Assembly (NCBI RefSeq): GCF_000208865.1
Contig: NC_018385.1
Coordinates: forward strand, 496,001-560,000
Reading direction: 5' to 3'
Length of the DNA stretch: 64,000 nt
Source: Neospora caninum Liverpool
Lineage: Eukaryota > Apicomplexa > Conoidasida > Eucoccidiorida > Sarcocystidae
The notes under the pieces are model-generated. The model saw only the letters and a program-made list of their open reading frames with translations, was not told the DNA's origin and did not search any database. Positions 35,269-44,733 of this stretch are shown piece by piece; the stretch's first letter is position 1; every line of letters starts with the position of its first letter. The position numbers and the translations under genes are program-made.

Positions 35269-37366
35269 ATGGCTGCGCCGTCTTTCCCGCCCTCGCGGGC
35301 CGCAGCGCTCGCCGGGGACGCGACTCTCGTGCCTGCGTCCTCTCCGGAGTCTCTCGAAGTGTCTCCTTCTGGAGGAAAGGTGTCTCCTTCCCAGGACGCG
35401 GCGTCTGCCCCATTGTCACTTCCCGCAAGCAGTCCCGTTCGCGCCTCGAGCCCGAATCCCTCCCCCGCGACCCCGAGCCCTGAGCGCGAGGGGCCTGTGA
35501 CCCCACAGACTGTCTCCGCGCCCTCGCCTCCTCTGGCGAACGGGTGTCCCCGAACGGCCCTCGCCTCGCCGTCGCGTCCGGCGCCAGGCCGGAACGTCGG
35601 GGCGCTCGCGGCTGGCGAGGAAGGCCGCGCGGAAGAGGGAGCGGCTGGCCGGGGGACCTCGAGGCAGCGGGGCGAGAAAGGGACGGTTTATGGTGGACTG
35701 CATGCGTCACTGTTCCCGCCGCTCTCGGCTGCGACGGCGCCCCAACGCGGCCCCGGAGGCGCGCATGCAATGGGGGGAAACTCGCCCCCAGTCTCCGACC
35801 TCGTCGGCGGCCCACCCAGCTTGTGGGAAGTGTACTTTACTCCCGACACAAAGATCCCCTATTTTTACAACGCCATCTCCAAGCACGTTCAGTGGCAGCG
35901 GCCGCTGCCCCCAAAGGAATACGTTGACCAGCTCGGACATCCCGTCATTCCCGAGCTCAACGCGTCGCGTAAGAAAGAGAGCGGTGTGGGGTGGGGCAGA
36001 AACGGAGAAGGAGACAGCGACAGGGAAGCCGAAGAGGAAAGCGAGAAAGGGACAGGAGAAATGGGAGGCAACAGAGAAGGGAGACGACCGCGAAAAGCGG
36101 AAGCAAGGCGGAGAGTGAAGCCAGTGGCGACCAGAGAGCGGCAGAACAGACGAAAACGAAAAGAGGAGAAAGGGGTGTTTCTCTTTCCGTGGACGGGAGG
36201 ACGGCTGTCTGTTTTTCCGTGTCCAGTCTTTTGCCTGAATCTCTCGCAGGTTCTCTCTCGTCGTTTTTCGCGAGTGCGCTCCTCTCCTTTCTTCCGTCGC
36301 TTTCTCTGCTGCGTGTGGTCTTTCGTCCACGTGGCCTGTCGTGCTCCAGAACACCTTTCTCCTGGGCGTGGTCATCGCAGAAGAGACCATCAAGGCGACG
36401 CCTTGGTGCATCCCGTGCCCCCGTCGTTTTTGAACCCTCTGCGTTTTTTCGATCCTCTTTTCCTGTTTCTCTTGCCTGTGTGTAGCCGGGGAGATATGCG
36501 GCCTCGCCATTTGCTGTCGAGCATCCCTTTGTCGGTGTGTGGCGTGCGTGCTTTGCAGCGACTCCGTTGCCTCCCGGCGTCGGCATGAAGGGCGCGACAG
36601 TCTTGTACGGGCCTCTCGGTAGCAATTTGTTTGTTTACCACATTCCCCCGGAGTGGACCGAGCAGCAGTTCTTTCGGCACTTTGCGCCCTTCGGCAATGT
36701 GATCTCGTGCAAAATTCAAACGAATTCCCAGACTGGAAAACGCAGCGGTAAGGCACCTGACCCTCTGCGGCTGCCGATGCATTTCGCGTTTTCCTTCGCG
36801 CGCCGTCCAGTGGCGGTTGCGGCCAGACCCCGATCTTTCGCTTCCTCTTCTCTCCGCGCCTCGTCCTTCGCCGCGGGTCTCGCTCTTCCACGTCTCGAGA
36901 TCCGTGTTGTTGCTTCCTGCCATCCCTCCATCTCTCCAAAGTCGTCCTACCTCCCCCGGCTTTTTGCCCTTCTCTCTGAGCTGCGTGCCGTTGCTTCTCT
37001 ATCTGTCTGTCCCAGTCTCTGTGTCTGCTTGTGTCTCTCTGTATCTGTCTCTGTCCCTGTCTCTACCGGTCTCTCTCTCCCCCTCTTTTCGGTTCTTCCG
37101 CCAGGGTGGGTAGTTCGATTCGCCTCGTGCGCTGTGTCTTGTCCTCTCTAGGCTTTGGTTTTGTCAGCTACGACAACCAGGCGAGTGCGATTGCGGCGAT
37201 CCGCTCGATGAACGGCTACGCGACGTGCGGGAAATTCTTGAAAGTTCAGCTAAAAAAGGGCGAGGAGCATCTCCTCCCTCCCGAATTGGCCGCGCAGCAG
37301 TCGTTGGCGCCCCATCCGGGCCCCTCTGGCGGCGCGTCGGGCCAGCCTCCCCAGATGCATGCATGA
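35269..37366 (+). CDS. RNA-binding protein with WW domain and CELF-type RRM, three exons
   Basis: Exons 35269-35968, 36559-36747 and 37152-37366 join in phase to 367 residues. Residues 1-180 are Ala/Pro/Ser-rich and disordered. A WW domain spans about 183-216 (LWEVYF, IPYFYN, VQWQRP, with both Trp and the final Pro). An RRM follows at about 247-330, with RNP2 NLFVYHIP and RNP1 GFGFVSYDN and then [17 protein letters not shown]. The pattern [13 protein letters not shown] plus SYDN is that of the third RRM of CELF/Bruno proteins, which bind U/GU-rich RNA in splicing and mRNA decay. The first ATG (CACGATGGC) follows a pyrimidine tract ending in CGACAG, so an upstream exon is not excluded. WW domains bind Pro-rich partners, often in the spliceosome. 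Confidence 0.88.
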
Positions 37367-39555
37367 TCTCAGCAACAAAGGACTGTCGCCAGAACTCTGA
37401 AACGTAGAGCGAACAAATGCCGGAAGACAGAAGCGTCGGTGGACACACGCCTGTCGCTCGGTAAGGGTGCTTGGTGGTTCCCTGTCTCCTTCGGGCTCCA
37501 ATTGCCGTGAACGCCTCCAGTAGCCGCGCAAAGGGGAAGAGAGACTGGTGAGGAGCGGCCTGGCCCCGGCAGATGGCGCTCATAAGCAAACCGGGGACAA
37601 GATGCGCGCACACCCAAGAGCTGAGGCCGCGCAGGCGCAAGCGCAGATCTGTCTCTGGCCGTTTTCCCGATCTCGTCGGCGGCCCGCCAAGGGGTCGGCA
37701 GACTTCCTCCTCGGTGAGGTGAAATCGCCACGTTGTGCACGATCCAGCAGCAAGCAGGGAAGGTCTTTGCTCTTCCCTCTTCTCTGCGTTCCCCGGACGG
37801 CGCGCTGCGTGGGAAGGGAGCTCGGGAGAACCAGGGGCAAAGAGACGGCAAGGGCGGAAGCAGGGATCTCGCAGTCTGACTGGGCCCGCGATGGAAGGCC
37901 CGCCCGAGCGATGAGGCGAGACCAGAAAGGAGACTCAAGACGCAAAGCACAGACAGAGTCCTGCCGTTTTCTTCTGTCCTTTTCTTCTCGTGGCCGGTTG
38001 CCTAGACAGACAAAAGGCGCCCGGTTTGTGTCTCCTTTTGGCTGAGAGAAACTGCACCACGAGGGCGGTGGTCGAGACTGAACGCGACACGCCAGATCCG
38101 TTTTTTCCGTTTGGTCGTTTGTTTCCGGTGAATGACCTCGTTTTCCCGTTTCCTGTCTGCCTGTCGCGTTTCTGTTTCCTGTCTATTCTTTTTGCTCTTC
38201 CTGCTTTCTCTTTTTCGTCTCCGCCTGGGGTCGCCCAAGGTGTATATTTGCGCAGAGTAGAAAGGAGCGAACGGGAAAGGCGGGGCAAAGCGTCTTGTAG
38301 GTTCGCTGTCTAGTCGAACCAGAAGCTGATTCGCATAAGCTGAGAGCAGCAGATGCTTGTAGGGGGGTGTAGGGATGTCCGCGCGAAGATGCACATGCAT
38401 GTCATCCTAGATGGGTGCAGAGAGTACTCTGGAGCGCATGTGTCACCCTAGTACAGGCGATCGGCATATCAGGAGACGCTTCACGCTCTAGGCACAGGGC
38501 CCCGATCCCAGAGACCGTGTGTCTACGGGTGCTCACCGTACTGAAAAGAGACTGCGGGTCGTCTTGCTATAGCTGTTTTTCGTCCAGTGTCGAGTAGAAA
38601 ACCGGAAGGTAGTGTCGATCAAGAAGTACAAGAGTCCGCAGAGGGATGTCTCTACACGCAACCCCATATATATATATATATATATATATACATACATAGG
38701 GTGTGGGGGCGCCTATCAGCAGATACACATCTGAAATTCTCTAGGTTACTCTGGACACGTGAGTTGATTGATGTATAGAGATGCGCCTCTGTGGATTCGT
38801 GTGCTCTTCCGTTTCGTCTTCGGTCCAAAACCAGGACGCAGCCAATGTCTCTCTTCTTGGTTGCTCAGAGACTCGCGTCCGGCCAGGGAATCGGCCCAGA
38901 GCGACGTTCGAACGTAGCGAGATAAAATGCAGCTCGGTTTTTCGTTTCGATGCATCGATACGCACCCCCGTGCTTTGATCTCTTCGTACTGTGTCGTTTC
39001 CGCCGGTTTCCCTGGGGCGCCATGCAACCAAAAATTCGAAGAACCAAAGATCTACAGACTGGCTAATGAACCGTACCGGGAAGCGCGTTTAATGGACAAT
39101 GTCTTTCATATCTCCGTTTCTACGCAGCAAGAGTCACTCTGGCGTACTTCTTTTCTTGTGTTCGCCTTGTCTTGCGGACGTGCTTGGCTTCTGCTTCTTT
39201 TGTCTCTTCGACTGCTCCTAAGCAGCCACCTCACGCACGGCACTCCCGAACCGGGGACCCCGGCTACGCAGTCGCCGCCGTTAACGCTGTGACGGAAAGT
39301 ATCCGTAGCTGTCCTCTAGATATATATACCATTAGAGGGTCTGCTGCGTAGGCAACTCATGCGCGGCAGGAGACCTGTGGCACAGCTTCTGTATTTTAGA
39401 CAAGCCAGACGGCCGATGGAACTCCGGCGGTCGATCTGGTTCGGACTTTCTGCGGGTTGCTTTTCAAAAAGGGCTCAGCCGTGTTTTCCTGTCTTTCACT
39501 TCTTCGTTCGAGCGCATGCGCCTCTCCGGGCGACCGCTCCGGGTTGTACGGCATT
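37367..39555. other. Intergenic region; no gene confirmed
   Basis: Frames at 37369-37950 (-) and 37548-38045 (+) oppose each other and lack motifs. A TA microsatellite lies at 38666-38690. The interval 39300-39555 is unique sequence next to the first unit of the tandem array. Confidence 0.5.
38666..38690. repeat. TA microsatellite
   Basis: Alternating TA of about 12 units followed by CATACATA. Confidence 0.9.
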
Positions 39556-39871
39556 TAGAAACACTACACCAAAAAACTGCATGCTTTGCATACAATCCCA
39601 CAATACTCTTTCGGGATGCTAAATATGTGCCCAAAACCGCGTCTCTAACACAGATGAGGGCCCCTACGACAGCCATCGGAAGTAAACAAATGGACGTCGC
39701 GGAAGACATTTGAGACCTCCACACGACAAGTACCAAGCTAGCCGCCTCGCAGCACACTGCGGAGGCCACAACACATCTACGCGTAAGACAGAAATGGACA
39801 TTTCTGTAGAACCATGCGCTGTCCTCCCGTCTATCCCCTTCCGTTTCCGGTACGCACCGCCGTTCACTCAC

Positions 39872-40519
39872 GCGGTTCCGGATACCGGAATGAAGGGGAT
39901 GAGGCTGGCGACGAGGAGCCTCGTGAGGAAACAGATGATGTATCAGACGAAAGCGTACTGACAGCTCGAACTATAGCACTACCGGGTGACAATGGAACGG
40001 GGACGTGGCTTTCCGATACGCCACCGCTGGGTTCCCCATGGTGTCTCTGTGAGTGCAAAGAAGCCGCGCTCTGCAAATGAGGGGCGGCTGACGGCCGCAT
40101 TTGCGGAGCTGCATACAAACTACCTTCCTGCAGTGGCAGCAGGCCTGGATGTGCGGCTCGTTCGGCAGGTTCGCGAGGTCCTCCTGAAGTCCACGGAGCT
40201 CCGCTAGGGCCAGGAAACACAGGAGGCATGCGCGACAGAAGAGCAGCAGAAACCGTAGAAGGCACTCGCGATGAGCCTCTAACGCGCCTCATCGCAAGAC
40301 TCTCCAACTCAGGCGTTGCCGGTGATAGCAAGAGACTCTGTAGGATGGGCGCAGGCACGGGACGAGGCCCGAGCTCGGCACGCGGCGGTTCACCCGATGG
40401 CCTGCTCCGTCCCTGTCCCCGCGCTCCACTCCTGTCCCGTGAGCCACTTCGGGACCTTGATCGTGACCTTCCAGTTGTCGCCGATGCCGCCCCGGGGCCT
40501 TGGGATTCAGGACAAGGCT
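39872..40519 (-). CDS. Duplicated 3' module 1 (possible alternative or relic exon)
   Basis: A 648-nt module preceded by a 3' splice site (TTTCTATATGCAG) and followed by CCGC|GTGAGT. Both ends are phase 1. It encodes the RS-rich/Pro-rich sequence of the effector-like protein's C-terminus (SRSRSRSGSRDRSG is intact). If the donor is not used, the frame ends at TGA two codons later. No start codon of its own is convincing. The unit beyond it lacks the usual acceptor, so this would be the last module. Confidence 0.55.
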
Positions 40520-40851
40520 CTGCATATAGAAACACTAAACTAACAAATTGCATGCTTTGCATACAATTACACAATACTCTTTCGGGATGCTAGCTAAATA
40601 TGGGCCCAAAACCGCGTCTCTGTTTAACACAGATGAGGGACCCCTACTACAGCCATCGAAAGTAAACAAATGGACGTCGCGGAAGACATTTGAGACCTCC
40701 ACACAATAAGTACCAAGCCAGCCGCCTCGCAGCACATTGCGGAGGCCACAACACATCTACACGTAAGACAGAAATGGACATTTCTGTAGAACCATGCACT
40801 GTCCCCCCGTCTATCCCCTTCCGTTTCCGGTACGCACCGCCGTTCACTCAC

Positions 40852-41499
40852 GCGGTTCCGGATACCGGAATGAAGGGGATGAGGCTGGCGACGAGGAGCC
40901 TCGTGAGGAAACAGATGATGTATCAGACGAAAGCGTACTGACAGCTCGAACTATAGCACTACCGGGTGACAATGGAACGGGGACGTGGCTTTCCGATACG
41001 CCACCGCTGGGTTCCCCATGGTGTCTCTGTGAGTGCAAAGAAGCCGCGCTCTGCAAATGAGGGGCGGCTGACGGCCGCATTTGCGGAGCTGCATACAAAC
41101 TACCTTCCTGCAGTGGCAGCAGGCCTGGATGTGCGGCTCGTCCGGCAGGTTCGCGAGGTCCTCCTGAAGTCCACGGAGCTCCGCTAGGGCCAGGAAACAC
41201 AGGAGGCATGCGCGACAGAAGAGCAGCAGAAACCGTAGAAGGCACTCGCGATGAGCCTCTAACGCGCCTCATCGCAAGACTCTCCAACTCAGGCGTTGCC
41301 GGTGATAGCAAGAGACTCTGTAGGATGGGCGCAGGCACGGGACGAGGCCCGAGCTCGGCACGCGGCGGTTCACCCGATGGCCTGCTCCGTCCCTGTCCCC
41401 GCGCTCCACTCCTGTCCCGTGAGCCACTCCGGGACCTTGATCGTGACCTTCCAGTTGTCGCCGATGCCGCCCCGGGGCCTTGGGATTCAGGACAAGGCT
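40852..41499 (-). CDS. Duplicated 3' module 2 (possible alternative or relic exon)
   Basis: Same layout as module 1: acceptor TATATGCAG, 648 nt open, donor GTGAGT, phase 1-1. The sequence is almost identical to module 1 over the part nearest the stop (HVPVPLSPGSAIVRAV in both). Confidence 0.55.
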
Positions 41500-41827
41500 C
41501 TGCATATAGAAACACTAAACCAACAAATTGCATGCTTTGCATACAATTACACAATACTCTTTCGGGATGCTAAATATGGGCCCAAAACCGCGTCTCTGTT
41601 TAACACAGATGAGGGACCCCTACGACAGCAATCGAAAGTAAACAAATGGACGTCGCGGAAGACATTTGAGACCTCCACACGGTAAGTACCAAGCTAGCCG
41701 CCTCGCAACACATTGCGGAGGCCACAACACATCTACACGTAAGACAGAAATGGACATTTCTGTAGAACCATGCACTGTCCCCCCGTCTATCCCCTTCCGT
41801 TTCCGGTACGCACCGCCGTTCACTCAC

Positions 41828-42475
41828 GCGGTTCCGGATACCGGAATGAAGGGGATGAGGCTGGCGACGAGGAGCCTCGTGAGGAAACAGATGGTGGTCC
41901 AAACGAAAGACTACTGACAGCGTGAACTATGACACTACCGGGTGACAATGGAACGAGGACGTGGCTTTCCGATACGCCACCGCTGGGTTCCCCATGGTGT
42001 CTCTGTGAGTGCAAAGAAGCCGCGCTCTGCAAATGAGGGGCGGCTGACGGCCGCATTTGCGGAGCTGCATACAAACTACCTTCCTGCAGTGGCAGCAGGC
42101 CTGGATGTGCGGCTCGTTCGCCAGGTTCGCGAGGTCCTCCTAAAGTCCACGGAGCTCCGCTAGGACCAGGAAACACAGGAGGCATGCGCGACAGAAGAGC
42201 AGCAGAAACCGTAGAAGGCACTCGCGATGAGCCTCTAACGCGCCTCATCGCAAGACTCTCCAACTCAGGCGTTGCCGGTGATAGCAAGAGACTCTGTAGG
42301 ATGGGCGCAGGCACGGGACGAGGCCCGAGCTCGGCACGCGGCGGTTCACCCGATGGCCTGCTCCGTCCCTGTCCCCGCGCTCCACTCCTGTCCCGTGAGC
42401 CACTCCGGGACCTTGATCGTGACCTTCCAGTTGTCGCCGATGCCGCCCCGGGGCCTTGGGATTCAGGACAAGGCT
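41828..42475 (-). CDS. Duplicated 3' module 3 (possible alternative or relic exon)
   Basis: Same layout and phase as modules 1 and 2. Its first half matches modules 1-2 (ATTGRSRSRS, LESLAMRRV). Its second half matches the gene-fused module 4 (HVLVPLSPGSVIVHAV), so it is a mosaic. Confidence 0.55.
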
Positions 42476-42807
42476 CTGCATATAGAAACACTAAACCAAC
42501 AAATTGCATGCTTTGCATACAATTACACAATACTCTTTCGGGATGCTAAATATGGGCCCAAAACCGCGTCTCTGTGTAACACAGATGAGGGACCCCTACG
42601 ACAGCAATCGAAAGTAAACAAATGGACGTCGCGGAAGACATTTGAGACCTCCACACGGTAAGTACCAAGCCAGCCGCCTCGCAACACATTGCGGAGGCCA
42701 CAACACATCTACACGTAAGACAGAAATGGACATTTCTGTAGAACCATGCACTGTCCCCCCGTCTATCCCCTTCCGTTTCCGGTACGCACCGCCGTTCACT
42801 CACGCAG

Positions 42808-44733
42808 TTACGGATACCGGAATGAAGGGGATGAGGCTGGCGACGAGGAGCCTCGTGAGGAACCAGATGGTGGTCCAAACGAAAGACTACTGACAGCGTG
42901 AACTATGACACTACCGGGTGACAATGGAACGAGGACGTGGCTTTCCGATACGCCACCGCTGGGTTCCCCATGGTGTCTCTGTGAGTGCAAAGAAGCCGCG
43001 CTCTGCAAATGAGGGGCGGCTGACGGCCGCATTTGCGGAGCTGCATACAAACTACCTTCCTGCAGTGGCAGCAGGCCTGGATGTGCGGCTCGTTCGCCAG
43101 GTTCGCGAGGTCCTCCTAAAGTCCACGGAGCTCCGCTAGGACCAGGAAACACAGGAGGCATGCGCGACAGAAGAGCAGCAGAAACCGTAGAAGGCACTCG
43201 CGATGTGCCTCCAACATGCCTCATCGCAGGACTCTCCAACTCAGGCGTTGCCGGTGATAGCAAGGGACTCTGTAGGATGGGCGCAGGCACGGGACGAGGC
43301 CCGAGCTCGGCACGCGGCGGTTCACCCGATGGCCTGCTCCGTCCCTGTCCCCGCGCTCCACTCCTGTCCCGTGAGCCACTCCGGGACCTTGATCGTGACC
43401 TTCGAGATGTCGCCGATGCCGCCCCGGGGCCTTGGGATTCAGGACAAGGCTCTGCACCGGGCTGCCTGGTAGTCTGTGTCCCTCCAGGGCCCCGTCGACT
43501 GTCTCGCTTTGAACTCTCTCGGTGTCCGCGTCGGGCACGCCTCGAGCGATCTGACGTTTCCGAATCAGTCGAGGTGATCGCCTGCGACGCACTTGGTCTC
43601 TCGGGAGCACTCGTCGTTTCTGCCCCGCGCCCGTCGGACCGCGTGCCAGATCGCTGCTGGCGTCTCCGCTGGGCATGTACCTCACGAAAAAGGTCTAACG
43701 CAGTGAACGGCTTCGGCGGCTTCGGCTTCGAATCCTGTATGGCACGCTCGATTTCGGACAACGGTGTTGTGCCAGGTATTATGTTCATTCCTGCCTCTTT
43801 TTGGGCTTTTTGAGTCTCTCGCAATGCTTTCGCCAACAAAAGGATTTGTTGGCCTGTTCGAACAGGTGAGGTCGCCCGCGGCATAGGTAGCCCCTGGGGA
43901 GTCTCTTCTGTCCCAGGCGGTCGCCTATGAGCCGGCGTACTGTCTCCGACTCCATCTTGCGATGAGTGTCCCTGCCGCGAAGGGGGCTGCCGTGTGGAAG
44001 ACGGACCTAGCGGTATCGGAAACGCTTGTGATTGCGGGCGTCTCGAGGCAGGTGGCAACGGTGACGCCTCTGACGAGCCTGACGAAGAACCAGACGAGGA
44101 GACTGGTTGATGTGCACCAGGACGTCCACGCTGCTGAGGTGGAGTCTCATCCGCGCCACGGTGACGTGACACCTGGGTATCAGCATCGGCCGGACCACTT
44201 TCGTTTACTGCCGACAAGCGCCTAACCTGCAGCGGGACAGTGGTGAAGAGCGTCGACTGCGATCCCCGAGTTTCCTCTTCGGTGGAAGGCGCGACAGTTC
44301 TGTCGCGGTGTACCACTCCCTCATTGGCCGAGACTGTTGAATGAGCAAGTGCCGTCAGCAGGAAGGGAACTTTTCCGGCCCTGACACGGGAACTCTCCGG
44401 TGAGTTTGACGTGACAATGCACCCAATCGCAAGGAATATCAGCACAGGTGCTACAGGGATTACGGGACCACGCGTTGCACGGGACTTGCGCGAACCACAT
44501 CGTGCACCGCGGGATACAATGTTCACGCCTGAGAACACCCCAGCCTTGACACCTGAATCGGGATGCCTCCACTCCAGATGATCCTTTCTGCATTCCATCG
44601 GGCTCGCCTCCATCGAGGATCCACCCGAAATTCTCATATCGCTCTGGACCACGCAACGGGGGACTTCCCGACGTGTGCCACTACTACAGCTCTCCGAAGA
44701 CAGTGAGGCGGTACGAGCGGAAGCGAAGTCCAT
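42808..44733 (-). CDS. Putative exported dense-granule-type protein with TEXEL-like motif
   Basis: A single frame of 641 codons starts at ATG 44733 (TCCAATGG); the frame is open a little further upstream but without an ATG. A hydrophobic segment at residues 88-108 (GPVIPVAPVLIFLAIGCIVTS) would act as an internal signal sequence. RRLSA at 171-175 matches the TEXEL consensus RRLxx cleaved by the Golgi protease ASP5 in exported dense-granule proteins. The rest is predicted disordered: Ser/Pro/Gln-rich, a short helix (EIERAIQDSKPKPPKPF), many Arg, and an RS-rich block. The last roughly 216 codons are repeat module 4. A TAA replaces the GAA of the other modules, ending the protein just before a GTGAGT donor. 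No catalytic domain is recognisable; an effector role is inferred. Confidence 0.68.
   Translation of the reverse strand: MDFASARTASLSSESCSSGTRREVPRCVVQSDMRISGGSSMEASPMECRKDHLEWRHPDSGVKAGVFSGVNIVSRGARCGSRKSRATRGPVIPVAPVLIFLAIGCIVTSNSPESSRVRAGKVPFLLTALAHSTVSANEGVVHRDRTVAPSTEEETRGSQSTLFTTVPLQVRRLSAVNESGPADADTQVSRHRGADETPPQQRGRPGAHQPVSSSGSSSGSSEASPLPPASRRPQSQAFPIPLGPSSTRQPPSRQGHSSQDGVGDSTPAHRRPPGTEETPQGLPMPRATSPVRTGQQILLLAKALRETQKAQKEAGMNIIPGTTPLSEIERAIQDSKPKPPKPFTALDLFREVHAQRRRQQRSGTRSDGRGAETTSAPERPSASQAITSTDSETSDRSRRARRGHRESSKRDSRRGPGGTQTTRQPGAEPCPESQGPGAASATSRRSRSRSRSGSRDRSGARGQGRSRPSGEPPRAELGPRPVPAPILQSPLLSPATPELESPAMRHVGGTSRVPSTVSAALLSRMPPVFPGPSGAPWTLGGPREPGERAAHPGLLPLQEGSLYAAPQMRPSAAPHLQSAASLHSQRHHGEPSGGVSESHVLVPLSPGSVIVHAVSSLSFGPPSGSSRGSSSPASSPSFRYP

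Larger units (their letters stand above)
39556..43456 (-). repeat. Tandem array of four units of about 975 bp (3' module of the effector-like gene)
   Basis: Units are 39556-40526, 40527-41506, 41507-42482 and 42483-43456. Each unit starts at TAGAAACACTA on the plus strand. Each contains about 300 bp of noncoding sequence and a 648-nt coding module read on the minus strand. Units 1-3 are free-standing, while the coding end of unit 4 is fused to the upstream gene body. Differences between units are few and patchy. There are no terminal inverted repeats or transposase, so this is segmental duplication rather than a mobile element. Confidence 0.95.

Noticed and set aside
35707..36939. Minus-strand frame of 410 codons
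   Set aside because: Antisense to the WW/RRM gene, with no domain; GC-rich coding DNA opens opposite frames.
37358..37366. TGCATGC words (here and at many other places) as regulatory sites
   Set aside because: They are common throughout coccidian DNA and occur in coding and intron sequence here; individual sites cannot be called functional.
39986..43139. A 73-codon plus-strand frame repeated in all four array units
   Set aside because: It is antisense to the longer minus-strand module, and its conservation follows from the DNA duplication. No splice or start evidence supports it.
39556..43456. Array considered as CRISPR, satellite or transposon
   Set aside because: Units are about 975 bp with half coding sequence, no spacers, no terminal inverted repeats and no transposase.
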